A DNA stretch of 21,036 nucleotides from Nitrospinales bacterium. Lineage in GTDB: Bacteria > Nitrospinota_A > UBA7883 > JACRGQ01. Shown piece after piece: positions 1-7,111 of this stretch; the stretch's first letter is position 1, and each line of letters begins with the position of its first letter. Made by a program: the position numbers and the translations under genes. Where the stretch lies: the NCBI GenBank assembly GCA_023248615.1, contig JAHFEI010000006.1, forward strand, positions 1 through 21,036, written 5' to 3'. The notes below the pieces were generated by a model that searched no databases, was not told the DNA's origin, and saw nothing but the letters and a program-made list of their open reading frames with translations.

Positions 1-1095
1 ATTCACTATCGGTAGCCCGGTACGCCCGGATACTTCGTCCAGCCTGTCCATCAACTCCGCTATCCGGTTGCGCGGCACGGTTACATCCTCGTTTATTTTT
101 GTCGGGCGCAAACGGTTGAGCGATACGGAAATAGAGCGGCGTACTTTCCAGAATGATTGCGCCTCTTCAAAATTTCTTGCGATGGAAAATTCCCGCGCGT
201 GAAACTCCCGGCAAACCGATTTCGCCTTTTCCATCTCCGCCATAGCCAGCCCCTCGTCGCCATCGGTTTCTAGTAGCAACATCCCGCCCGCATCCACGGG
301 TAGCCCAATTTTCAGGTACTCCTCCACACAGCGGATGGCGGTACGGTCGATATACTCAAGTGTGCGTGGCGACAACCGTGCGCGCAGTATGGCTGTCACC
401 GCATCCACCGCATCCTTGCGCGAGCCGAAAACAGCCATGGCGGTGACAATGCTTTGGGGGAGCGGTATCACCTTCAACCGTATTTTGGTGATTATCCCGA
501 GCGTCCCCTCCGAGCCGACCATCAGGCTCGTCAGGTCGTATCCCACCGCGCCCTTGGCGGTTTTTATCCCTGTTTCCACCACGCTACCGTCCGACAACAC
601 TACGGTAAGCCCCATCACATAATCGCGGGTAACGCCGTATTTCACCGCGCTGGGGCCGCCAGCTCCGGTGCTTACGTTTCCGCCGATGGTGGAACTCCTA
701 AGGCTTGCCGGGTCCGGAGGGTAAAAAAGCCCCGCCGCCGCCAGTACCTTCCCCAACTCGGCATTCACTATTCCCGGCTCCACCTCCACGTACATCGCAT
801 CGGCTTCCATTTTCAGCACACGATTCATACGGGCAAAGGCTATAACCACACCCCCATGAATAGGTACGGCGGCTCCGGTGTATCCGGTGCCCGCGCCACG
901 CGCCGTAACCGGGATTTTATGTTTCGCGCAGGCTTTCACGATTGCCGCCACCTCTCCGGTGGATTCGGGAAAACATACGCAGTCCGGCAGGTGTTTTATC
1001 TTCGTGGCGTCGAAAGAATAAAGCACAAGGTCGGCCTTGTCGGTGGTGACGTTTTTACACCCCTTGCGTATTTCCGAAAGCACTTCGTTTGACAT
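1..1095 (-). CDS. glcD: FAD-linked oxidase, glycolate oxidase GlcD-like (3' end outside window)
   Basis: Likely the FAD-binding subunit of a 2-hydroxyacid (glycolate/D-lactate type) dehydrogenase of the vanillyl-alcohol oxidase/PCMH fold. Read on the minus strand from ATG at 1095, 365 codons are open to the window edge; the family is about 460 residues, so the C-terminal part is missing. Visible motifs: TARGAGTGYTGAAVP (about residues 64-78, FAD pyrophosphate loop), YPPDPAS (125-131), STIGGNVSTGAGG (135-147) and VGSEGTLGIIT (193-203), all typical of GlcD/Ldh proteins. The FAD_oxidase_C domain starts near residue 205. An alternative in-frame ATG lies six bases upstream (1101); neither start has a clear Shine-Dalgarno sequence. 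No GlcE or GlcF partner is visible because the operon continues beyond base 1. The family call is firm; the exact substrate is not known. Confidence 0.88.
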   Translation of the reverse strand, partial: MSNEVLSEIRKGCKNVTTDKADLVLYSFDATKIKHLPDCVCFPESTGEVAAIVKACAKHKIPVTARGAGTGYTGAAVPIHGGVVIAFARMNRVLKMEADAMYVEVEPGIVNAELGKVLAAAGLFYPPDPASLRSSTIGGNVSTGAGGPSAVKYGVTRDYVMGLTVVLSDGSVVETGIKTAKGAVGYDLTSLMVGSEGTLGIITKIRLKVIPLPQSIVTAMAVFGSRKDAVDAVTAILRARLSPRTLEYIDRTAIRCVEEYLKIGLPVDAGGMLLLETDGDEGLAMAEMEKAKSVCREFHAREFSIARNFEEAQSFWKVRRSISVSLNRLRPTKINEDVTVPRNRIAELMDRLDEVSGRTGLPIVN

Positions 1096-1101
1096 GGCCA
1101 T

Positions 1102-1406
1102 AAACTTTTTTAAACCGCCCCGACCGCCGGTACGGGCCGTTGCGATACCTTATTAAAAATTCCCCCAAGAGCCTGGCCTTATCGCCAGCTTGAACTATGC
1201 TACCCCCACCGATGCCGCAACGCAATTGCCCGTGCGATAATCCCTCCCGAAATACCAGTTTTTAACGGGGAAAATGCGGATTTTAATTGAGTTGGCCGCA
1301 ATAACCTGTTACCTTTCAAACAGGTATCACTTCAGGGAAAAAGGAGTTAGCGCACTTTCGCGTCGGGCGGCAGTATGCGTACATCCACAATTACAGGGCA
1401 TGGAAA
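1102..1406. other. Intergenic region between divergent genes, with two small hairpins
   Basis: About 305 bases separate the divergent glcD-like and 360-residue-protein genes, so promoters for both should lie here, but I see no convincing -35/-10 pair. Two perfect inverted repeats are present: CTGGC/GCCAG (1173-1177 with 1184-1188) and ACCTGTT/AACAGGT (1304-1310 with 1319-1325). The second, with an 8-base loop, lies about 80 bases upstream of the plus-strand gene and could be an operator or a transcript hairpin. An AAGGAG at 1341-1346 has no start codon at a useful distance. No small ORF stands out. Confidence 0.4.
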
Positions 1407-2489
1407 ATGTTAAAAACCGATATTGAGCTAAGCCGAAGCGAAAAACTGCGCAGGACTTTGTACAAGACCTTGCGCAACGAGCTTGATTTCGCCCTTTTGG
1501 AATACGGGCTGGTGGATTCCTATAAAAACTTCCTCGCGGCAAACGCGGAATATAAGTTTGTGGAAAGGCGGGAACTAAAACCGCGAAGCAAGGTAGCGGA
1601 AATGGAAAACGACCTTACAAACGGGTTCATCCTCATTTTCACCGAGTCGGCAATTGCGCCCGAACTTAAAAAGTACATCCGATATTTCGACAACAACAAA
1701 GTCATAAAGGAAAACCTGCCACCCATGGCGCTTTCAAACCACCGGGTGGCCCCGCAACTTTTGAAGGTGCAAAAATATTACGAGCATGAACGCTTCTATG
1801 ATCTTTTGCGGAGCCTGCTCCCGGTGGATTACGCCCTGCTCGTCCAGCAGGACGCCGCCAGCAAGAAAAAAATACGGTACTTCCTTTCGCACTTCCACGT
1901 GCGGATAGATTGGCTGATAGATTTTGCCGCAGAAGCGCTAGGCAAACACCTGCGCTACATTTCCAAAGACCTGTACGAAAAAGGGGATAAGTTCGCCGAA
2001 ACGCTGGTTGAAAAACTTTTCGAATATTACAGCTTCCACCACTCCGTTTCCGGCAGGCGCACGGCGGCCACTGTGGCCTACCAGCTTTTAAGCCAGGGAG
2101 ATACCCTCTCCACCGTATATGTAAACAGCTCGGAAGCCCGCACCATGAGCCGGATATCGGAGGATGGGGTGACGAAGTTCTGCCTCGTGAAAATCCCGAA
2201 AGAACATATCGAAGCGCTGGAAAAAAGCGACAGGCCGGAGGCGAAGGATTTCCGCAAAAACTATCTGGTGCATGAGGAAGACGATTACGGCGTTGGGGTT
2301 TTCGGGGTGGTGTACGAACGCAACGAACATTCCATGCCGCCGCTGGACGGCAAATTGCGCGAACTCCAACCGGACGTGCAGTGGCTGAAAGTGGCCCAAC
2401 AGTTCCTGTCGCCAAAAGGCTCCGCCGCAGATTGCAGGCCAATACCCTACTCCATAATTTACGACCAGCAAGACCCGTTTAGCCGCTAA
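1407..2489 (+). CDS. Conserved-looking hypothetical protein, 360 residues, function unknown
   Basis: I do not recognise this protein. It has no signal peptide or membrane segment and looks cytosolic: a charged, helix-rich N-terminal half (many Lys, Glu, Arg and Tyr, for example ELKPRSKVAEMENDL near residue 57), a middle part rich in aromatic residues (about 120-215), and a C-terminal part with shorter strand-like stretches (FCLVKIPKEHIEAL near 258-271, YGVGVFGVVYE near 294-304). No Walker, Cys-cluster, HxxxH or other catalytic signature is obvious. The start at 1407 is the first usable ATG; ACAGGG eight bases upstream is a weak ribosome-binding site. It stands alone on the plus strand between two minus-strand genes, so the context gives no functional hint. 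The length, the uninterrupted frame and the protein-like composition support a real gene. Confidence 0.8.
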   Translation: MLKTDIELSRSEKLRRTLYKTLRNELDFALLEYGLVDSYKNFLAANAEYKFVERRELKPRSKVAEMENDLTNGFILIFTESAIAPELKKYIRYFDNNKVIKENLPPMALSNHRVAPQLLKVQKYYEHERFYDLLRSLLPVDYALLVQQDAASKKKIRYFLSHFHVRIDWLIDFAAEALGKHLRYISKDLYEKGDKFAETLVEKLFEYYSFHHSVSGRRTAATVAYQLLSQGDTLSTVYVNSSEARTMSRISEDGVTKFCLVKIPKEHIEALEKSDRPEAKDFRKNYLVHEEDDYGVGVFGVVYERNEHSMPPLDGKLRELQPDVQWLKVAQQFLSPKGSAADCRPIPYSIIYDQQDPFSR

Positions 2490-2565
2490 AACACCGATTG
2501 GCAGATTGGAGCCGGTCTTGCGGTAACACATGACATTCCCAGCTTCCGCACGAATGAAACGGACA

Positions 2566-2633
2566 AACCACAGAAACATCAAGGCACAGAGAATCCCTGT
2601 GTTTCCTCTCCGTGTCTTCGTGTCTCTGTGGTT
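2566..2633. repeat. Dispersed intergenic repeat, copy 1, forming an imperfect hairpin
   Basis: Two 28-base arms (2566-2593 and 2606-2633), each starting AACCACAGA when read inward from its own end, form an imperfect inverted repeat around a 12-base loop. The minus-strand reading of the right arm contains AATAACCACAGAGACACG, which recurs exactly at 6835-6852. The element fills most of the gap between the 360-residue gene and the convergent kinase gene and has no coding potential I trust. Repeats built on accacagagacac are, from memory, common between genes in several diderm phyla. It could act as a weak bidirectional terminator, but there is no T-run. Confidence 0.7.
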
Positions 2634-2732
2634 ATTCCCTGCAAGGAAGGACAATTATGATAATGGGGTGCGGGATAAATCGGCAAATGTACCATTGCAA
2701 GACCTGGCCCCAATGTTTGCCCAAAAAGCGGG

Positions 2733-4661
2733 CTACTTCTTTTTTTGGGGCTTTTTTGTTTCCACAGGTTTTTCGGCCAGCGGCACCAGGATGCGGAATG
2801 TGGCTCCCTTACCGTATTCGGATTGCAACTCTATTTTCCCGCCGTGCCGCTCTACAATCTCCTTGCAAATTGAAAGGCCAAGCCCTGTCCCCTTAATCGG
2901 CTGGTTTTCATTATGCAAGTGGTGAAATTTTTTAAAGAGGTACCGTTGCGCCCCTGGCTCTATTCCCCGCCCGGTATCGCTTACGGTTATTTCGGCGTAT
3001 TTTTTCGTCTTGCTTCCCGCCGTTTTCAGTTCCAGCGTTATTGTGCCGCCAGCAGGGGTGAACTTCACCGCGTTATCCAGCAGGTTTGCCAACACCTGCT
3101 CGAAGCGATCCTTGTCGCCCATGAATATGACCGGCGTCTTGGGGACTGACGACTTGAACCGGACCGACTTGTTCTGCGCCATCATGGAATAAACACTGGC
3201 GAAGTAGTTCGCCATCACGGCCAGGTCCACTTCCTGTTTGAGGTACATGTCGGCGCCGCTTTCCATGCGGGAGATATCCAGGTAGTTCCGTATGAGGCCA
3301 GCCATGCGGATAGACTCGTTTTTTATTATCCCCACAAACTCCTTTTGCGTTTCCAGCGGCACGGATTGCATCTCCAGCAACTCCGAGTAGGTGCGGATGG
3401 ATGTGAGCGGCGTACGCAAGTCGTGCGCTACCGTAGCCAGAAATTCGGTCTTGAGGTTGTTGGCGTCGGCCAACTTTTCGTTGGAGACCAACAAGTCCCG
3501 CCGGGAGCTGTGCAATTCGTCTATCATCCGTTTGGTTTTTATGTGGGAGCGTACGCGCGCCAGCAGTTCGTCCTGCTGGAACGGCTTTAATATGTAGTCG
3601 CTCGCGCCGGAATCGAGCGCCTCTTTCAGCCTTGCAATCGCTTTTGCAGTCGTTACCAGCACCACCGGCACGTTGCGCGTTTTGGGCAGTTGCTTTATCG
3701 CCCGGCACAGCGCGATACCGCTCATGCCCGGCATATGCAGGTCGGTCAGCACCATGTCGGGAGTTATCTTTTCCAGCATCTTTAACGCTTCTTCGCCGGA
3801 TTGGGCAAGATAAGTCTCGTAGCCCTCGTTTTCCAGGAAATGGGACATCAACCGCAATACGGTGGGGGAATCGTCCACCAGCAACAACTTGCCGGCGCGC
3901 TCCCTCTCTACGCTCTCGAATATGCCTTGCACGTACCGGGCAATGTTTTTAGGCGAGGCTGTAACGGGGGCGAATTCCGTAATCCCGGCGTTGGCCGCGC
4001 TCTCCTTGTCCGCTGGCGTAAGTTTGCCCACCAGCGCAAGCGCCATAAATCCGTCCATAGGGTAGTCCGTGCGGATATCCCGTAGCGCCTTGAATTTTTC
4101 TTCCTTCCGCATTGAGAGGTCGATAACCAAAAAATCGGGGTTTCTCTCCATCAGCGCATGGAAGCTGTCGGGACTGAATGCTTCCGGGATGACTTCGTAC
4201 CCCAGCCGGGCGAAAGAATTGTGCAGGGCGAAAATGTTCCCCGGCTCCACATCAACCAGCGCCACCATCATGGCCCTGCGGAAACTCTGCCCCCCCTGGG
4301 TTCTCTGGAATTCCCGCAACTCCTCCAAGAATTCCTCTTCAGCCATGACGCTGTTTGAGACCAGCAACTCCCCGAAAAACGGCCTCAGCTCCTTTTGCAG
4401 TTCCAGCAACGAATCCACCTGTCGGGGCTTGAGCATATTGAGGTTTATCGCCACCTCACCGAACTTCTGGCCTGTTTGGCGTTGCTGGGCACGGATGGTG
4501 AAAACATCGGCAAGGGAAAGGAACTTGTTATCCACGGCGAGCTTGCCCATAGGGAGGATGCTTTTTTTCTGTATGCTACAAATACCTTCCACGTCCTTCT
4601 GGCTAATCCTACCTTTGGATACCAGGTATTCCCCGAAAAGCATTTTTCCATTGCTACTCAT
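2733..4661 (-). CDS. Hybrid histidine kinase: four GspE/MshE-N-like repeats, pseudo-REC, REC, HisKA, HATPase
   Basis: Cytosolic sensor kinase of 642 residues without membrane segments. Residues 7-120 hold four units of about 29 residues, each with the pattern (F/M)GE.L(V/A)..G/N....L....L..Q (glycines at 10, 39, 68, 97), resembling the T2SSE_N/MshEN module of type II secretion and type IV pilus ATPases. Residues 131-250 form a degenerate receiver: Asp181 is kept but the conserved Lys is missing. Residues 258-375 are a complete receiver (Asp263/264, phospho-acceptor Asp307, Thr337, Lys359). HisKA follows with His413 in VAHDLRTPL, then an HATPase domain with N box 526-530, DTGRGI (562-567) and GTGLGLS (591-597), and a basic tail ending KKPQKKK. 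The start at 4661 has no good ribosome-binding site; Met7 (4643), preceded by GGAA, is an alternative and would begin exactly at the first repeat. It appears monocistronic. The input signal is unknown. Confidence 0.92.
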   Translation of the reverse strand: MSSNGKMLFGEYLVSKGRISQKDVEGICSIQKKSILPMGKLAVDNKFLSLADVFTIRAQQRQTGQKFGEVAINLNMLKPRQVDSLLELQKELRPFFGELLVSNSVMAEEEFLEELREFQRTQGGQSFRRAMMVALVDVEPGNIFALHNSFARLGYEVIPEAFSPDSFHALMERNPDFLVIDLSMRKEEKFKALRDIRTDYPMDGFMALALVGKLTPADKESAANAGITEFAPVTASPKNIARYVQGIFESVERERAGKLLLVDDSPTVLRLMSHFLENEGYETYLAQSGEEALKMLEKITPDMVLTDLHMPGMSGIALCRAIKQLPKTRNVPVVLVTTAKAIARLKEALDSGASDYILKPFQQDELLARVRSHIKTKRMIDELHSSRRDLLVSNEKLADANNLKTEFLATVAHDLRTPLTSIRTYSELLEMQSVPLETQKEFVGIIKNESIRMAGLIRNYLDISRMESGADMYLKQEVDLAVMANYFASVYSMMAQNKSVRFKSSVPKTPVIFMGDKDRFEQVLANLLDNAVKFTPAGGTITLELKTAGSKTKKYAEITVSDTGRGIEPGAQRYLFKKFHHLHNENQPIKGTGLGLSICKEIVERHGGKIELQSEYGKGATFRILVPLAEKPVETKKPQKKK

Positions 4662-4699
4662 TGCAGTAGGCCGATTTTACCTTATAATCCACCAATACG

Positions 4700-4792
4700 T
4701 TATGGGAGAATGGCTACGCCGTGCCACTTATATAATACCTTCCACACGGTTACTCTGTTTCGCTTCTTCAATTTCTCCTCCATCTTTTTCAT
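4700..4792 (-). CDS. Possible 30-residue leader ORF upstream of the hybrid kinase
   Basis: An ATG at 4792 opens a 30-codon frame starting MKKMEEKLKKRNRVTVW and ending TAA at 4700, 38 bases before the kinase start. The product would be strongly basic at its N terminus. AAGGATATT directly precedes the ATG and could be a ribosome-binding site, but the same bases overlap a possible -10 hexamer (4800-4805), so the two readings compete. Such a frame could arise by chance; there is no family match from memory. It is listed because it sits where a leader peptide or an N-terminal extension signal would sit. Confidence 0.25.
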   Translation of the reverse strand: MKKMEEKLKKRNRVTVWKVLYKWHGVAILP

Positions 4793-4799
4793 AATATCC

Positions 4800-4827
4800 T
4801 TATAACATCTCGGATAGCGAAAAACAA
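4800..4827 (-). promoter_or_regulatory. Possible sigma70-type promoter for the hybrid kinase transcript
   Basis: On the minus strand TTGTTT (4822-4827) and TTATAA (4800-4805) are separated by 16 bases. Transcription would start about at the ATG of the small ORF (4792) and about 130 bases before the kinase start. The -35 matches consensus at only half its positions, so the call is weak. The rest of the gap up to the larB stop codon (to 4971) holds nothing I can name and no intrinsic terminator. Confidence 0.3.
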
Positions 4828-4971
4828 ACGAAGATTGTAATATTGCCGCACTTTTTCCTATGGAATGGTGGAGGAGGAAATATTCGGCGTGGTGCGCGTC
4901 GGCTTATGGGTGTGTGGTGGTATTCGGGAATGTGCGGACTTGAAGGGCAGGGTATCCAAGTGGGGTGGGCT

Positions 4972-5730
4972 TTATTTTGAGCCGTATTTCAGCGAGATTA
5001 TTCGGTGCGCCATCGCGCCCGCCCCGAAGCCGTTATCTATATTTACCACCGCTATGCCAGCCGCGCATGAATTGAGCATCGCCAAAAGCGGGGCTATGCC
5101 GTCCAGCGCCGCGCCGTATCCTACCGAGGTCGGCACGGCGATAACAGGACGCGATACCATGCCACCCACCACGCTTGCCAGCGCTCCGTCCATACCCGCC
5201 ACGACAATCACGCAGTCGGCCTCTTCCAGCCGCCCGCGCTGATCCAGCAGGCGGTGTATGCCAGCCACGCCCACGTCGTACACCGTTTCCGTTTTTACTC
5301 CCATGATGTCTGCCGTTACCGCCGCCTCTTCCGCAGTACGTATGTCCGACGTGCCAGCCGTTATCACCAGCAACTTGCCTATGCGCGGCTTCTTCTTTTT
5401 CTCAATCGTCACTGCGCCGCTCTGCTCGTGGAACACCGCTTTGGCATCGATTTTTTTCAGCGCCTTGTACCCCTCCTTGCCGCAACGGGTAACGAGCAGG
5501 GAATCGGAGTGCACCAGCAATTTTTTGGCGATGGCGGAGATTTGCGCCACCGTTTTGCCGGGCGCGTAGATGACCTCGCAAAACCCCTGCCGGTGTTGCC
5601 GATGGTGATCCACTTTTGCGAACACTATATCTTCGTATCCCATGGCGCCGATTTTATGCGCGGCTTTTTCCACGGAAACTTTTCCGGCTTTCAGTTCCTG
5701 AAGCATTTTTTTCAGCGCGTCTTTGTCCAT
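4972..5730 (-). CDS. larB: LarB, nickel-pincer cofactor biosynthesis (P2CMN synthase)
   Basis: LarB carboxylates nicotinic acid adenine dinucleotide and cleaves it to pyridinium-3,5-biscarboxylic acid mononucleotide, the first step of the nickel-pincer nucleotide cofactor of lactate racemase and related epimerases. The protein has 252 residues, normal for the family. The C-terminal half is a PurE-like (AIR carboxylase) domain with TAGTSDIRTAEEA (124-136), VAGMDGALASVVGG (177-190), PTSVGYGA (200-207) and NSCAAGIAVVNIDNGFGAG (220-238). Cys222 sits at the position of the cysteine that forms the covalent pyridinium adduct in the characterised Lactiplantibacillus enzyme. The start codon lies one base after the gpsA stop, so it is translated from the gpsA transcript. 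No larC or larE is in the window, and no LarA-type racemase is seen. Confidence 0.93.
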   Translation of the reverse strand: MDKDALKKMLQELKAGKVSVEKAAHKIGAMGYEDIVFAKVDHHRQHRQGFCEVIYAPGKTVAQISAIAKKLLVHSDSLLVTRCGKEGYKALKKIDAKAVFHEQSGAVTIEKKKKPRIGKLLVITAGTSDIRTAEEAAVTADIMGVKTETVYDVGVAGIHRLLDQRGRLEEADCVIVVAGMDGALASVVGGMVSRPVIAVPTSVGYGAALDGIAPLLAMLNSCAAGIAVVNIDNGFGAGAMAHRIISLKYGSK

Positions 5731-5731
5731 A

Positions 5732-6739
5732 TCAGTAAAACTCTTCTTTCAGTTTGCGTTTCATCAGGTCGGCAACAGCCGCCTTCGGATTTTTACCCTC
5801 GTGGCAGACCATGTACACCTCTTTGCACACTGGCATATCCACGTTTTTTATTTTCGCCAGCTCGTATATGGCGCGGCTTGTCTCCACCCCTTCGGCAACG
5901 CTTTTCATGCCGGAAGTTATTTGCTTTACGGTTTCCCCCCCGCCAATCCGCATGCCCACAGTGCGGTTGCGGCTTAAATCTCCGGTGGCGGTCAGTATCA
6001 GGTCGCCGATGCCGGAAAGCCCGGCGAAGGTCGCCTCGCGTGCGCCCATGGCTTTCCCCATCCGTATCATTTCCGCCAGCCCGCGCGTCAGCAAAGCCGC
6101 TCGCGCATTCAGCCCCAGTTTTAGCCCGTCCGATATTCCGGCGGCGATGGCGATTACGTTTTTCGTGGCGCCGCCCAGCTCAACGCCTATCATGTCATCG
6201 TGGGTGTACACGCGCATCCGGTGGTCGCTTATTATTTCCTGTACTGCGGATGCGGCGGCTGGCATGCGCGATGCGGCGGTAACGGCGGTGGGCAGGCCCA
6301 GCGCCACTTCGCGGGCGAACGACGGCCCGGAGAGGCAGACCAGGTTTTGCGCCGCTTGCGGCAACAGCAGTTCGTCAAAAATTTCCGATGGCATGCGCAA
6401 CCGCCCGTTTTCAATCCCCTTGGTGGCGGATACGATAATCGCGTCCGGCGGTATTTGTTGCGCCATACTTTTGATAACGCCTTCCATCACGTGGGATGGG
6501 ACAACGAAAAAAATCACGTGGCTCTTACATGCGTAGGCCAGGTCGCTGGTTCCCCCTATTTTTGCGTCCAGCGTTATGCCCGGCAGGAACACCGCGTTGG
6601 TATGTTTTTCGTTTATCTCCTGCGCCACTTCTTTTTCGTACGCCCACAGCGCAACGGGAACCCCCTTGCTGGCAAGCTGGTTGGCTATTGCGGTACCCCA
6701 GGCTCCGCCGCCTATGACCGACGCAGGTTTTATTTCCAT
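5732..6739 (-). CDS. gpsA: Glycerol-3-phosphate dehydrogenase [NAD(P)+]
   Basis: GpsA reduces dihydroxyacetone phosphate to sn-glycerol-3-phosphate, the backbone for phospholipid synthesis; PlsY, which consumes it, is encoded at 16835-17473. The protein has 335 residues from ATG 6739. Motifs seen: the N-terminal Rossmann signature VIGGGAWGTAIA, FFVVPSHVM, SATKGIE, LSGPSFA, the active-site region ELGGATKNVIAIAAGI, and RNRTVGMRIGGG near the C terminus, all canonical. The frame runs upstream to a TTG at 6808, but the family starts just before the Rossmann glycine loop, and a promoter lies between the two, so 6739 is chosen. No Shine-Dalgarno sequence precedes it, and the predicted transcript would begin at or next to the start codon. 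larB follows after one base. Confidence 0.96.
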   Translation of the reverse strand: MEIKPASVIGGGAWGTAIANQLASKGVPVALWAYEKEVAQEINEKHTNAVFLPGITLDAKIGGTSDLAYACKSHVIFFVVPSHVMEGVIKSMAQQIPPDAIIVSATKGIENGRLRMPSEIFDELLLPQAAQNLVCLSGPSFAREVALGLPTAVTAASRMPAAASAVQEIISDHRMRVYTHDDMIGVELGGATKNVIAIAAGISDGLKLGLNARAALLTRGLAEMIRMGKAMGAREATFAGLSGIGDLILTATGDLSRNRTVGMRIGGGETVKQITSGMKSVAEGVETSRAIYELAKIKNVDMPVCKEVYMVCHEGKNPKAAVADLMKRKLKEEFY

Positions 6740-6745
6740 GCGGCT

Positions 6746-6775
6746 ATTAGATACGCCCAAACGGTTGCGCGTCAA
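6746..6775 (-). promoter_or_regulatory. Predicted sigma70-type promoter of gpsA-larB, leaderless layout
   Basis: TTGACG (6770-6775) and TCTAAT (6746-6751) are 18 bases apart; each matches the sigma70 consensus at five of six positions. Only six bases separate the -10 from the gpsA ATG, so the expected start of transcription falls on the start codon. That agrees with the lack of a ribosome-binding site. Confidence 0.6.
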
Positions 6776-6834
6776 CTGCCGTAAATAAAGCCTCCCCCCC
6801 TTTATCAAATTGTAGAGACTACTTTGAGACCGTT

Positions 6835-6864
6835 AATAACCACAGAGACACGCGAGACACCGAG
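6835..6864. repeat. Dispersed intergenic repeat, copy 2
   Basis: AATAACCACAGAGACACG at 6835-6852 is an exact 18-base match to the minus strand of 2619-2636, and similarity continues with a few changes to 6864 (agacac then c/g then gag). Here only one arm of the hairpin seen in copy 1 is present; it is followed by other palindromes. The copy lies between the divergent gpsA and rRNA methyltransferase genes. Confidence 0.7.
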
Positions 6865-6989
6865 GCGCGGCCTCAAAACCGGAAGAGGAATATCCGTTAC
6901 CGGCGGTTTCGAGGCACTACTGTTGTTGGTAGCGTAAACATGTTTGCGCTTCGTTGCTCCGCAACGAACGACAGGCAGGAATGCCTATC
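6862..6989. other. Palindrome-rich segment between gpsA and the rRNA methyltransferase gene
   Basis: Four inverted repeats follow one another. GAGGC/GCCTC (6862-6866 with 6870-6874) is perfect with a 3-base loop. GCCTCAAAACCG pairs with CGGTTTCGAGGC (6870-6881 with 6904-6915, one mismatch), sharing bases with the first so that the two exclude each other. TTCGTTGC/GCAACGAA (6950-6957 with 6961-6968) is perfect with a 3-base loop. AGGCA/TGCCT (6973-6977 with 6982-6986) closes the series. The whole 6740-7117 gap is 378 bases; apart from the promoters, the repeat and these palindromes I see nothing in it, and I do not accept the open frame running through it as coding. Confidence 0.55.
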
Positions 6990-7082
6990 CCACCAATGCA
7001 GGACTGCCGCCTATCTTGGCGACTTGGCGGTTCATATTCATTCCCTGCGGCTCCATGGTTACGTTGTCCGCAAGGAAGTCCC

Positions 7083-7111
7083 TTGAATGCCGTCGCGAAT
7101 GCCTGTACTCT
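7083..7111 (+). promoter_or_regulatory. Possible promoter of the rRNA methyltransferase gene
   Basis: TTGAAT (7083-7088) and TACTCT (7106-7111) are 17 bases apart, and six bases separate the -10 from the GTG chosen as start codon, the same spacing as in gpsA. Both hexamers are imperfect, so this is a weak call. Confidence 0.35.

Noticed and set aside
1702..2442. A 246-codon minus-strand open frame opposite the unknown 360-residue gene
   Set aside because: Composition (many Arg, Pro, Cys, Trp) looks like a reverse-strand shadow; the plus-strand reading has a more protein-like composition and is longer.
2690..2750. T-rich hairpin around the kinase stop codon as an intrinsic terminator
   Set aside because: The possible stem (GCCC/GGGC) is only four bases and the T/A runs are part of Lys codons; not convincing.
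2530..2925. A plus-strand open frame crossing the dispersed repeat
   Set aside because: It covers repeat sequence and the end of the kinase gene; no protein-like features.
4069..4794. A 241-codon plus-strand open frame
   Set aside because: It is the reverse strand of the N-terminal repeats of the hybrid kinase, with a Ser-rich translation typical of antisense frames.
5254..6282. A 342-codon plus-strand open frame
   Set aside because: It lies opposite larB and gpsA, both with full family motifs, and its translation is rich in Arg, Pro, Cys and His, as expected from antisense of GC-rich coding DNA.
6740..6808. N-terminal extension of gpsA from a TTG at 6808
   Set aside because: The family begins just before the Rossmann motif, and the extension contains the promoter hexamers.
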